A stretch of DNA of 64,000 nt, taken from Platynereis dumerilii (Eukaryota > Annelida > Polychaeta > Phyllodocida > Nereididae). The notes beneath the pieces are model-generated. The model had not been told where the DNA came from and ran no database searches. It worked only from the letters and a program-made list of their open reading frames with translations. The stretch's first letter is position 1; every line of letters begins with the position of its first letter. Position numbers and translations under genes: made by a program. Shown here piece by piece: positions 34,505-44,274 of this stretch. Location of the stretch: assembly GCA_026936325.1 (NCBI GenBank), contig JAPTHN010000250.1:1-64000 (forward strand). The letters run 5' to 3'.

Positions 34505-35556
34505 AACTGAACCAAATAAAAAACGCAAAACTATTTCCAGGGCTGTATTCCTCTCTATAAGTTTCAGATGGGCTGGTGAGTGTATGCATGTGTGTAATCA
34601 GTTGTCAAAGAATTCTGCTGCATAAAATCACTAAATGTGTCAATTTTTTGCGTGTCTGTGGCCAAGTTTGTCACATTAGGGTATGGCCAGTGGACCGATA
34701 TGTTACACACCCCATTGAGCAAATTTAATGATTTCATGTTAAAGTGTGAAGAAAATGATGCACAAGGCCATAAAATTGACTTTAGTTGGCACCACTTAAC
34801 TTGCTAAAAATTTAGGTTTTTGAAAAGTCAGATCAGAGTTTGTCACACACAATGCTATTCCAATGAAAAAGTGCCACTATGGAAAGAAGTCGTTCATCAG
34901 CCTATTCGATAACTGCGGAATGGAAAAGGCTCAGGGTGCATCAGAAAGATCTCACACAACCTGTTTAACAGCTGCAGAGGTAAAATTCAGTTATTTCTGT
35001 ACCATCCTTGTGCTGTTCTCGCAACCACCCATCTAACCCCGTAGGAAAAGCATGAGGAAGGGACACATGTACCTGCTCTTTGTCAAAGCTTGCTATACAG
35101 GTTGTGCAAGGTCCTTTTAATCAACACTAAGCATTTTCACTCCATTGCATTTGTACAGGCCGTTCGAGGACCTGTTTCCGTTGTTGCATTGTTTCACTGG
35201 AATATCATTGTGTGTGACAAACTTTGACATGACTTGGCAAAAAACAAAATTTTAACAATTTTAGTGGCATCATTTAAAATGAATTTAGTGGCCTTTTGCA
35301 TCATTTTTTTTCAAGCTTTCACATGAAATCATTAGATTTGCTCTATGGGGTGCCTGACACCCCAGTCCACTGGCCATACCCCAATGTGATAAACTAGGCC
35401 TCAGATGTGCAAACAAAGGTCATAATTGAGTGATTTTATAGAACTGAGTCCTTTGACACCTGGTTATACATATGCATAAAGTCAACAGCCAATCTGAATC
35501 ATACACAGAAAAATAAAGCCCAGGCAATAGTTTTGCGTTTTTTATTTGGTTCAGTT
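34505..35556. mobile_element. 1.05-kb element with about 370-bp inverted termini, TA duplication
   Basis: AACTGAACCAAATAAAAAAC at the left and its exact complement at the right are flanked by TA (34503-34504, 35557-35558). About 30 terminal bases are perfect. The inverted match then continues at lower identity for about 370 bases, for example GGGTATGGCCAGTGGAC and GTTTGTCACACACAATG in both arms. The centre of about 300 bases is single copy. There is no coding sequence. The arms are long enough to form a stable foldback. Confidence 0.88.
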
Positions 35557-35577
35557 TACTTCATTCCAAGAAAGGGC

Positions 35578-35844
35578 AGTTACCCTCGTCATATCAATAT
35601 CATGATCACAGTTACCTTCGTCTTGAGATGCAGTTACCCTCGTCATTTGGGGTGTGCCTTAAGCCATTTTTAGACTCACACAGTTCAGATACAGGGTCAC
35701 TTCCCCTTGAAATTATATTTTCGGCCTCTTATGATGCCTGTACATCACCTTGATACGTTTTAAAAGAAGTAATAAGCTCAAACTCAACATTACATAATAT
35801 TTAAGGCTAATTTAGGGACGAGGGTAACTCAGTTACCCTCGTCC
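35578..35844 (-). repeat. CAGTTACCCTCGTC array, inverted relative to 30.7 kb
   Basis: Copies lie at 35578-35591, 35609-35622 (one mismatch) and 35631-35644. A head-to-head pair at 35818-35844 makes a 27-bp palindrome with one central base. The direct orientation of the same motif is at 30741-30806. Confidence 0.75.
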
Positions 35845-35978
35845 AGTTTTGCCACAGTGCTCATGAGATGAGGTAAATCGAAAACTAAGCCACTTTTTGG
35901 AGGTCAGCTCCCGGACTGCAAGCGCTCATGATCTTTACACTCATTTTCATGGAAGGGGATCCCTATTAAGGTGACTCA

Positions 35979-36618
35979 ACAATACGCAGATGATACAGCA
36001 TGGATAACGAGTGATAAAGGAAGAATTGAAGATATCAGAAAAACAGTCCCAGCCATTCTAAAAGAGAAAAATTTACAAGTGAATGATGGTAAAACAGAAG
36101 AATATGAAGTTAAAAGGGGAGAGGATGAAGACTGGAAAAAATGTAAATATTTAGGAAGTCTTCTAGACACAAGAAATGACATCAACAGAAGAAAAATTTT
36201 AGCCATAGCAGCGTATAACCAACTGAAGAAAATCTTGGAAAGCAAGAAAGTGTCGAAGAAGGTTAAAATCAGACTTTTCCGTAGTCACGTAGAAAGTATA
36301 TTTTTATACAACTGCGAGTTATGGACAGTGACTAAACAACTAGAGAATGACATTGACGTATTTCAAAGAAAAATGCTGCGAAAGATCTTAGAAATAACAT
36401 GGCAAGATAGGATATCAAACAAAGAATTATACAGAAGAACCAAATTAAATCCATGGAGTAAGAGTGTTAAAGAAAGAAGATTACAGTGGTATGGACATTT
36501 ACTGAGACTACCGGAAGAAACTCCAGCAAAGGGAGCGCTGAGGGAAGCGAGAAAATATGTTCAAAAACCAAGGGGAGGGCAGAAACAGACCTGGCTGAAA
36601 TTAGTGGAAAGATCTTGA
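35979..36618 (+). CDS. Partial LINE reverse transcriptase C-terminal part
   Basis: This is an open frame of about 212 residues with no start of its own. It begins at QYADDTAWITSD, which contains the RT active-site motif YADD. A thumb region with CKYLGSLLDT follows, then SIFLYNCELWTV and QRKMLRKILEITWQDRISN. The end reads RRLQWYGHLLRLPEETPAKG. This ending is typical of a group of animal LINEs with tails of short GAA repeats. No stop interrupts it, so the insertion is young. No 5' domains remain, because of ordinary truncation during reverse transcription. Confidence 0.85.
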
Positions 36619-36782
36619 TAAGCTAAGTATAAATGTTACAGTTGTAAATGGTAATGGTAGGAATAATTATACATATGAATGTTTTGATCATGAACAGTTA
36701 GCTAAAAATAGAAGTGTTTGGCAGGTTGTGGTGCGCCGCGCTATGTCGAAAGACGGAAGAGCGTAACAGAAGAAGAAGAAGA
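35979..36782 (+). mobile_element. 5'-truncated LINE fragment with GAA-rich tail
   Basis: Exact TGACTCA copies at 35972-35978 and 36783-36789 flank the insert. It starts in the reverse transcriptase and ends in a (GAA)n-like tail at 36766-36782. It landed inside the inverted end of the TTAA element, so it is younger than that element. Confidence 0.88.
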
Positions 36783-37661
36783 TGACTCATGCGTGGTACA
36801 CTGCACATACTTCTGAGCAGCCTGGTTGCCTAGCAACATAGCGTCACAACTGCTGCAAGCCCTGAAAAAGTTGTGACGTCACCATTTTCTGCTCTCTTTT
36901 TTTTAACAGCGTGACAGCCAGTAATTTGCTATTTAAATGAGATCTAATGCAGCTAGAAGCATAATTATTTTTTTATTAAATGCAGTAACACCTACTCTAT
37001 GCTAGTTCAAAGTTTCAGCTTCTCATCTTTATCCAAATAATTTTCTCAACTAATTTCATTCAACTGCGTCTAAAATTGTCTTTATTTCTTTAAATTGACA
37101 TTGGCATAGTCATGGCACTGCAGTTAAAAAACGACTTGGTGAAATTTTTTTATTTTTGGCCATTTGTTTGACAATGACTTGTTTATGATATATGCAAATT
37201 TTTAAAAAAAATCTGTATGATCGTTTTCCTAAAATTTGATTACTGCCAAAATTGATGCATACAAAATCAGCAATTAATTTGTGTATTGGTGCCCTTTGAG
37301 CTCTTGCAGAAAAAAGTATTTTAACCTTTTTCTTCAAATTTGTGGAAAATGTATTGGTTTACATCAATGGGAATACATTTATGATGTTTTTGTGTGACAA
37401 ATGCATGTAATGCTTTATTCTGTGGTACATAACCTAAAACTCAAATTATGACTTTTAAGCAGTCATCAGGCCAAACATACTGTTGCCATGGCAACAAAAC
37501 GAGTCGGTGAAATTTTTTTGTTTTTCATTTTTGGAATGTATGGGTCCCAAAGAGTAACTGTGCAAAATTTTAGAAAAATCTGTATGATCAAACTACCATG
37601 CATGAGTCACCTTAACCCATTATCTTACTAATCTTAAAATAACAGCGTCCGGGATTCTTAC

Positions 37662-37755
37662 TTAATGCCTGGCCTTCTAACTTTCCCCATGTCTTCCTCA
37701 GGCTCATAGGGAGCCACTGCCGCATTTTCATCCAAATTACTTTCCTCTTCATGTC
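37662..37755 (-). CDS. Host gene, predicted exon 6 of those visible
   Basis: This is a predicted 94-nt exon between an AG acceptor (ATTAATTAG) and a GTAAGAAT donor. In the frame set by the preceding exon it reads HEEESNLDENAAVAPYEP and then EEDMGKVRRPGI, a strongly acidic linker. It starts with two bases completing a codon and ends with two bases of the next. The intron before it (37756-37828) is only 73 nt. Its frame is supported by phase and open reading only, since the acceptor has a weak pyrimidine tract. The gene should continue to the left, but no next exon was recognised. Confidence 0.5.
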
Positions 37756-37828
37756 CTAATTAATGATAATTAGTTTTAAGCTGTTTTGTATACAATACAC
37801 AAGGGGGCAGCTGCTGCAAGATCTCTAC

Positions 37829-37884
37829 CATCTTCGGAATGATCTTCCATTGACCCAAGGTTGAAATAATCCCCATACATGCGC
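37829..37884 (-). CDS. Host gene, predicted exon 5 of those visible
   Basis: This is a predicted 56-nt exon with acceptor TTTTAGCCTTTTAG and donor GTAGAG. Its first base completes the codon split at the end of the 735-nt exon. It then reads RMYGDYFNLGSMEDHSEDG into the next exon. A longer version ending at GTGTAT is possible but does not fit the phase of the following exon. The short acidic peptide is consistent with a linker after the ankyrin-like region. Confidence 0.5.
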
Positions 37885-38152
37885 CTAAAAGGCTAAAACT
37901 CCTCCTCTTAAAACTATTTACATGGGCACTCATTGCTTATTAATTAAAATTGGGATTTCGTCCTTTGAAATCTAATAAGTTTCATTAAATTTTAATAGCA
38001 CCCTCTAATTTCTTGTTCCCTTTTGCTCAATTTTTTTTTTCATATATATACTGAACATTTTTGGACAGCGCACCATTAAAAACATAATTTCTACAACACC
38101 AAATTAATTGAATTACCTAGCAATCAACTTCAGTTACATCACCAAACCTTAC

Positions 38153-38887
38153 CTGGTAGTTTTCAAGTTTTTCAGTCCTTGAAGAGCATCTTCCTCACTC
38201 GCGTCTTTTTCCTGGAAACGTTTCTTGACATCAACAATTTTCCTTCTTAATTGCTTGTCCTGTATGTGCAGTGTTTGATATTCTGTCACATATCTTTGCC
38301 ACCAGAGAATCCAAGTGTAAGGAGTCACATTGTTTTTGTCCTTGATGTTTACATTTATGTGTGTTATCAATCCAAACATGAGATCCCAAAGTTTATCATT
38401 TCCTGCAACTAATCCGGGTATTTTTTTCCACAGATCATCAATCAAAATTTTCTCCATCAGCCTGTGAAGTGGCGTTTTACCTTCTCTATCCTTTAGGTCA
38501 CAAAGACCAGGATTTGTTTTAATAATGTCAAAACAATTTATCACAATAAGTTCCTTGATAGAGGAGAGGTAACTCGACCGCCCTGCGATTATGTTACTTG
38601 GAATATTCTTGATGATATCAATCAAGATGCTTTCTTTTGTCTCTGACACTTCCCATTTCTTGAATACTTCTTCCAAAAATGTTGTGACAGAAGGCATCAA
38701 TGTCTCTGAAAAATGGGAACTGAATTTTGTCAGAAACCGAGTATAAGCTGTAGAACAAGTTTTGCCTCTTTGCTCCAAAGGAAGAAAAGGATCTGCTCCT
38801 TCTCTTGTGAGGAATGTCAGTAGACCCACGAAATCTGCATTCCATTCAGTCTGAATATTGCAATCAGAGATGTATGTGGACAAAATC
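38153..38887 (-). CDS. Host gene, large exon 4 with ankyrin-like repeats
   Basis: This 735-nt exon has acceptor TATTTTTTGCAG and donor GTAAGG, and the single open frame is uninterrupted. It codes for about 244 residues. FLTREGADPFLPLEQRGKT and LKDREGKTPLHRLMEK have the form of ankyrin repeats (D..G.TPLH.L), and KDKNNVTPYTWILWW is a weaker third. A basic, probably helical end follows (RRKIVDVKKRFQEKD). Both ends are phase 2. The codon split at the left completes with the 35-nt exon upstream. I do not recognise the protein. Large ankyrin proteins of the TRANK1 kind are a possibility only. It is likely a cytosolic scaffold. Confidence 0.82.
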
Positions 38888-39271
38888 CTGCAAAAAATAT
38901 TTAAAAATGAAGTTCAATTTGAGGTGTAAAGAAAAAAATAGAGTCAATATACGACATGCATAAAAACACACGTACATTTGGAATCAATTTTGAAATTCTA
39001 AAAAAAACTCTATCATCTTATCGGTCTATCTACAATGTATGTTTCTGTCTCTGTGTCTATCTATTACAGGCTAGGTAAAAAAGTCCAAAAATAATACTGA
39101 CTAAGAAGGTCTTCTCGTTTACTAGCTCAATGGTTACAGCATAAAGTTAAATAAGGAGAAAAATTTCTATCACACTATACCCTCACTCATGCAATATCAG
39201 TTATCTCAGTGCTGTGAACACTGATATTACGCTCTTCATTGGGTAATAACTGTACAACATGTAACAAGTAC

Positions 39272-39306
39272 CTTGAGCATAGCTTATTGTCCAAATGTGT
39301 GAAGAT
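39272..39306 (-). CDS. Host gene, 35-nt microexon 3
   Basis: The microexon lies between an excellent acceptor (CCTCATTCTCATTCTATATTCCAG on the minus strand, positions 39307-39330) and donor GTACTT. It reads IFTHLDNKLCS plus two bases of a split Arg codon. Without it the exon at 39658-39822 ends in phase 0 while the exon at 38153-38887 starts in phase 2, so they cannot join. The 35 nt correct the frame exactly. The next codon becomes AG|G. The call rests on splice-site quality and this frame arithmetic. Confidence 0.72.
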
Positions 39307-39657
39307 CTGGAATATAGAATGAGAATGAGGTTACTTCTAAATCAAGCTGATTGCATAATTATTGGTTCTAAACGTGCATTGCTGCATAAAGTCGTCAGAT
39401 GCATGCCATTTTGCTCAGAGAATTCATTTTTCCTTTCCACATATGTGTCCTGTCAAATCACTTGCAAGATATTGATCTATTTTCAACCATTTTTTTTTTT
39501 GCTCACCTAAATTGTGATCTTCCTGGATTGTGTGAAATACGTCAGTATACAAAATGCCTTTTCTATAATTTTTTTACTTTACTTTTAAAAAATAATGTAT
39601 TACTTATCATGATCTCTGGTCCTTTCGTATTTAGATAAATAATTGAAAACTGTGTAC

Positions 39658-39822
39658 CTTCAGCTTAGCGATTACATCTGTTGCAATTGAGTTGCTGGCA
39701 ATCAAAATTTCTCTGTGTTGTTCAGATTGATGGACTGACCCAAATCTTAATTGGCTCCAAACCATGTTTATCAGTTCTTCTTCCCTTGTCAATGCACTTC
39801 CCTTGTAACTTGGATGTAGACA
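39658..39822 (-). CDS. Host gene, exon 2 of those visible
   Basis: This 165-nt phase 0-0 exon lies between acceptor CATTTTTCAG and donor GTACAC. It reads CLHPSYKGSALTREEELINM, then VWSQLRFGSVHQSEQHREIL, ending IASNSIATDVIAKLK. Only this frame is open. It joins in frame to the exon at 62312-62501 (which ends in phase 0) and to the microexon at 39272-39306. The mostly helical, charged peptide has no domain that I can name. Confidence 0.72.
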
Positions 39823-39830
39823 CTGAAAAA

Positions 39831-40035
39831 TGCACACGAATTAACAATCAGTTTGAATCTTCTGTCAGAAATTGATACCATGAACGATATACATGAACTG
39901 AGTAATATTTGGTGATTTATTTGGCTTTAAGCATGATATGAGTTCCCAGCTGTCTCAAAGAAAATCAAGCAAAATTGGAGGCTCCAGTTTGGCTGATGCT
40001 TTAAACTGTTACCAAAGTCCTGTCCTAAGCTCCTA
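39831..40035. other. Intron sequence, nothing recognised
   Basis: Start of the 22.5-kb intron (39823-62311). This stretch leads into a LINE fragment at about 40036. Confidence 0.5.
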
Positions 40036-40963
40036 ACAGCTGTTACCACTGGTTTACAAATAACAATCTGGTCATGCACAGCGGAAAGACTGAAAGCACT
40101 TTCATGCTTATAACATCTAAACGAAAGAAACACCTACAGAGAGAGTTTATTGTTAACCTTGCTAGTCAAGAAACCAAACCTAGCGAATATGTAAAATATC
40201 TTGGTCTAAAAATGGACAGCACTTTATCCTGACAATTTGTTGTAGACTCTATATTCTCAAAACGTAATACCAGACTTAATTCTTTATACCGTTACAATAT
40301 TTTAAAACCAAAAAATTATTGGTATGGATCTGCAGTGGCATTCTACACTCATTCAAAGTCATTTTGATTACGCATCGGCTGCCTGGTACTTACAGCCTCA
40401 ACAAAAGCCTAAAAAAAACAACTACAAGTAGCCCAAAATAAAATGGTCAGATACATGTTAGATCTTGGCAGTAGAACCCATATCGGACAAGCAGAACTTG
40501 ATCGAGTTAACATGTTATCTGTAGCTGACAAGGCCACGCAGCTGATGCCAAATCACATGCACACCATTCACAATAGAACAGCACCATTATTTCTATGCAG
40601 TCAATTTGAATCCGTCACATATGCCTACAACACCAGAAGAGCATTTCAAACCCATGGATGTGCCAATGCCAATTTCCACGCAATAGGATCAACTAATTTA
40701 ATTGTCTCTCAGAAGTGATTAAAACTTCAGATTCAACAGACAAAAAATCCAGGTAAAATTTTTTTTAAAGCTCAAAGTCACCTTAAAGAGACAAATGTCT
40801 TCTTATATTATTTATTCAATTCATTTAATTAATCACTGTCAATGAACTTTCTGGAGACTGCCATCAAAAGGACCACAATAGTAATAAGAGTAATCTCTGT
40901 TGTGTTATCCTGCTGTTCCATTATCATGTGCAGTGAATATAATCAAATCAAATCAATTGCCGG
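40036..40963 (+). pseudogene. LINE X-family C-terminal fragment
   Basis: Across shifting plus-strand frames it reads CYHWFTNNNLVMHSGKTES, PSEYVKYLGLKMDSTLS, then NKMVRYMLDLGSRTHIGQAE and LDRVNMLSVADKATQLM, ending with the YNTRRAF motif. The same order appears in LINE X at 57650-58108 and 59601-59933, so this is another copy of that family. It carries at least two in-frame stops and frame changes, lacks everything before the RT thumb, and ends with an ATCAAATCAAATCAA tail near 40960. It is a dead truncated copy inside the host intron. Confidence 0.82.
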
Positions 40964-41295
40964 TAATTTATTCTTCTACAGTGACAATTTCCATTTGTGA
41001 ATGGTGTAAAAAAACGGTATCAAGGAACATATTTTCGTCAAAAGATGATCCAAACAGCATTGCCTGTTTTCTGTAAGACATTACAGTGAGGGCAATGCAT
41101 AATAATAATAATAATAATAATAATAATCAAATATATTTATTCAGGAAAATGACAGTTTCAGATACAATCTGTTTTACAAACTGGTCCTGTATAAAAAAAC
41201 AAATTGTAGAATAAAAAAACATATATATACATATTAACAATAAGTTATAAAAGCAATGAAAAAATAAATATATAAAAATTTAAAAAGTAAATCAA

Positions 41296-44274
41296 TTAAA
41301 ATTCATGTCGTAAAATATTCTTCAGAGCTCTTTTAAAAGCATCAATATTACTAATAAGTTTTACATCATGTGGTAGGCGATTCCATAAAATAGCACTGTT
41401 GTACATAAATGATGACTTCAAATAAGATGAGCTTCCAGATGGCACAATGACATTTAATCTATGACTAGATCGTAATGAATAAGTTTGCTGTACATCTGAC
41501 ACAAGTGTAACATTATTACATAAGTAATTGGGAGCAGCACCATTAATACATTTAAACATAAGCAATAAAGTAAAATAATTCCTCCTTTGTCTAACATTCA
41601 TCCATTGTAAAGTTTTTATTATATCTAGGCCTCGAGAATTTATGTAATCAAAGTTGCCTGACACAATACGAGCTGCAAAATTTTGCAAACGTTGGACCTT
41701 ATCGATATTGTAATTGTATGTATAACCCCATGAACAAATGGCATAGTCAATTACAGGCTGTATAGAACTTAAATAAATCTTATTTAACACATCTTTTGAA
41801 GTAATACCTCTTAGTCTAGAGAGTTTATTTACACAACAACCTAATGATGAACATAACTTGGTAATATATGGATCCCATGACAAATTGTGATCAATTTTAA
41901 CACCCAAATAATCAGAGGTATCAGTTTGTTTGAGGATATGATCATCGAGAACAATGTTCAAATTACTATCATTATTTGACATATAAGAAGATGACAAAAC
42001 CATAACATTACATTTGTCAGCATTTAAAACCAGACAGTTAGCATTATACCATTTAGAGACTTCAGAGACACTCAATTGTAACTTATCCTGAACATCAGTA
42101 ACATCATTACCGGCACAATATATAACAGTATCATCAGCATACAGGTTACATGATGACAAAGAAATAAACTGACTCAAGTCATTAACATATAACGTAAATA
42201 AAAGGGGTCCGAGAACGGACCCCTGAGGAACACCTATATTTAGAATGGCTTCTTCAGATTTCTGATGATTTAAAACAACCATTTGTCTCCTATCCGATAA
42301 ATAACTGGAAAACCATTTAAGTTCAAAGTTATTGATACCATAATAAGACAATTTCTCTTTCAAAATATTGTGGTCAATACAATCAAAACATTTTTTGATG
42401 TCCAAAAAACACAGTCCAGTGAGTAGCTTGTCGCATATATTGTCAATACAATCATCGGAAATTTTAATAATCGACGTCTGGGTGCTGTGGTTGGATCGAT
42501 AAGCAGACTGGTCCATGGAGATATATTCATTTATAGTCAAGTAGTGAATCAGTTGCTTTTGAATCTGTCTTTCAAAAATTTTCGCAACATGGCCTGCAAC
42601 TGCAATGGGGCGATAGTTGTTCATATCCTGTTTGGGCCCCTTTCCCTTGTAAAGCGGTGTTACTCTGGCAATCTTCCAGTCAGGCAAAACGTGTGCATCT
42701 TGGAGGGAGAGATTGAACATATCAGTCAACATTTGGGCAATTTCGGGTGCAGCCAATGAGAGCAGTTTAGCATCAAAACCTATGACATCAACTGCACTGT
42801 CCGTCCCAAGTCCAGCAAGAGCATTCAAAACAGCAGAGGATTCTATCTCATTGAACAGGAAACTTGTCAGGCAAGGGGGGTTCTTCCAAGGAATCCTAGC
42901 GGGGACGTCCTGTAATAAGTTTGCCGTAGAAGAGCCAACTTTACTGAAATGCTCATTGAAGACATCGGGGCTTATATCATTTGGGGGACCTGCATTATAG
43001 CTCTTATTCGTCAGTCGATTCAGGACATTCCACAGCTTCTTCGGTTTACCCATTGCTGACTGTAACTCACAGTCAAAGTACTTTTTCTTTGCTTCTTTTA
43101 TTCGAGCAGTAACCAGATTGCGCAAATTCTTGTATTCAGCCCAGTATTCTGGCTCACCATTTTTGCGTGCAATTTTGTGTCTATGATCCCTTGTGTACAT
43201 GAGTTTCACAATCTCAGGAGTAATCCAAGGACAAAACCGGTCCTTCAAGCGCCTCTTTTTGACAGGGGCATGCTTATTACTGAGCTTGAGAAATTCAGAT
43301 TTAAAAGTATTCCATTTGTCAGTCAGGCCATTTGTGATGGTACTTACTAACTCCACAAGGTGGCGTATGTCATGCAAAAATGTTTCAGGGTTAAAATCCT
43401 TATAGTCTCTGTATGACACATTTTTGTGCTTTTGCCTGGGTGGAACATAACATTTAATGATAGTATATGTCATGTAATGATCACTGAAGCTAGACTGCAA
43501 AACATCAGTAACAGTGTGACTTTCTGGAATGTATGTCAATATCACATCAATAAGGGTAGAAGTGTTCTGTGTCACTCGCGTTGGTGAGGTGACAATTTGA
43601 GACAGGTTAAAAGCTGAGTCAAGGAATGAAAAAAGATTGTTGGCAGTAGAATCTCTCTTCAAACAGTCAAAATTTAAGTCCCCTAGCAGAATCATTTCAT
43701 CATGAGTAAGAATGAGCTCTTCAATGCAGTCCAACATGGCATCAACATAGGCAGCTGTTGCATTAGGCGGCGTATATAAACTTCCAATTACAAGGGGAAC
43801 TCTGTTGTTTATCCTTATAAAAACTGCTTCAATGTCAGGTTGTTTATCACACAAAATCACATTGAAATTGATGTAATCCTTGATATATATCAGGACTCCT
43901 CCTCCATGCCTATTTCTATCCGTGCGCACAACACAATAACCAGGTACATGGACCTCAGAATTTCCAATTGAATCATCTAACCACGTTTCACAAATGCACA
44001 ATAAATCCAATTTTGCAATTGTTAATAAAAGGGTGATCTCTTCAACTTTTGGAAGTAAACTACGGACATTTATTGTGGCAATAGATAATCCGTTATTTGC
44101 GTTTTCACAGATTTTCTCGTGCAATTGTTCATATAATGGATGCTGAGTGATCCTTGTGCCATCACTGTCACCATTTAATCCATCAGTGCCATCATTGACA
44201 TCAGCCACCTCAACACCACCAGCAGACGATTCACTATTGATGCTTATGGCGGCACAATCATCTTGGCCTGAACT
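41296..44274 (-). CDS. LINE B ORF2: endonuclease and reverse transcriptase
   Basis: The frame continues directly from ORF1 in the same phase after a single TAG, with no ATG for more than 150 codons. The endonuclease reads IATINVRSLLPKVEEI, LLCICETWL (Glu), IGSLYTPP, LLGDLNFD (Asp) and SFSDHY (His). The linker ends near LTSFLFNEIE. The reverse transcriptase reads IARVTPLYKGKGPKQDMNNY, FLDIKKCFDCIDH, GVPQGSVLGPLLF and YADDTVIY. The C-terminal part runs through YLGVKIDHNLSWDPYI to a natural stop at 41296. No other stop interrupts it and the catalytic residues are intact. Its translation must use read-through, a non-AUG start or reinitiation, or else the TAG is a recent mutation of one fused frame. 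Confidence 0.93.
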   Translation of the reverse strand, partial: SSGQDDCAAISINSESSAGGVEVADVNDGTDGLNGDSDGTRITQHPLYEQLHEKICENANNGLSIATINVRSLLPKVEEITLLLTIAKLDLLCICETWLDDSIGNSEVHVPGYCVVRTDRNRHGGGVLIYIKDYINFNVILCDKQPDIEAVFIRINNRVPLVIGSLYTPPNATAAYVDAMLDCIEELILTHDEMILLGDLNFDCLKRDSTANNLFSFLDSAFNLSQIVTSPTRVTQNTSTLIDVILTYIPESHTVTDVLQSSFSDHYMTYTIIKCYVPPRQKHKNVSYRDYKDFNPETFLHDIRHLVELVSTITNGLTDKWNTFKSEFLKLSNKHAPVKKRRLKDRFCPWITPEIVKLMYTRDHRHKIARKNGEPEYWAEYKNLRNLVTARIKEAKKKYFDCELQSAMGKPKKLWNVLNRLTNKSYNAGPPNDISPDVFNEHFSKVGSSTANLLQDVPARIPWKNPPCLTSFLFNEIESSAVLNALAGLGTDSAVDVIGFDAKLLSLAAPEIAQMLTDMFNLSLQDAHVLPDWKIARVTPLYKGKGPKQDMNNYRPIAVAGHVAKIFERQIQKQLIHYLTINEYISMDQSAYRSNHSTQTSIIKISDDCIDNICDKLLTGLCFLDIKKCFDCIDHNILKEKLSYYGINNFELKWFSSYLSDRRQMVVLNHQKSEEAILNIGVPQGSVLGPLLFTLYVNDLSQFISLSSCNLYADDTVIYCAGNDVTDVQDKLQLSVSEVSKWYNANCLVLNADKCNVMVLSSSYMSNNDSNLNIVLDDHILKQTDTSDYLGVKIDHNLSWDPYITKLCSSLGCCVNKLSRLRGITSKDVLNKIYLSSIQPVIDYAICSWGYTYNYNIDKVQRLQNFAARIVSGNFDYINSRGLDIIKTLQWMNVRQRRNYFTLLLMFKCINGAAPNYLCNNVTLVSDVQQTYSLRSSHRLNVIVPSGSSSYLKSSFMYNSAILWNRLPHDVKLISNIDAFKRALKNILRHEF

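Larger units (their letters stand above)
35970..37611. mobile_element. TTAA-flanked non-autonomous element (Kolobok or piggyBac type), split by a LINE
   Basis: TTAA at 35966-35969 and 37612-37615 borders inverted ends GGTGACTCA(LINE)TGCGTGGTA and TACCATGCATGAGTCACC. A LINE fragment is inserted nine bases inside the left end. Without it the element is about 830 bp. Internal repeats pair CGACTTGGTGAAATTTTTTT near 37127 with a close copy near 37502, and ATCTGTATGATC near 37209 with another near 37578. No transposase is present. The TTAA duplication is used by Kolobok and piggyBac. The terminus alone does not separate them. Confidence 0.82.

Noticed and set aside
37590-37615. GCATGAGTCACC near the host exon as an AP-1-type regulatory site
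   Set aside because: It is the inverted end of the TTAA element and matches its left tip, which explains it fully.
41099-41127. (AAT)n run as an independent microsatellite
   Set aside because: It is the 3' tail of LINE B, where this clade is expected to carry a short tandem repeat.
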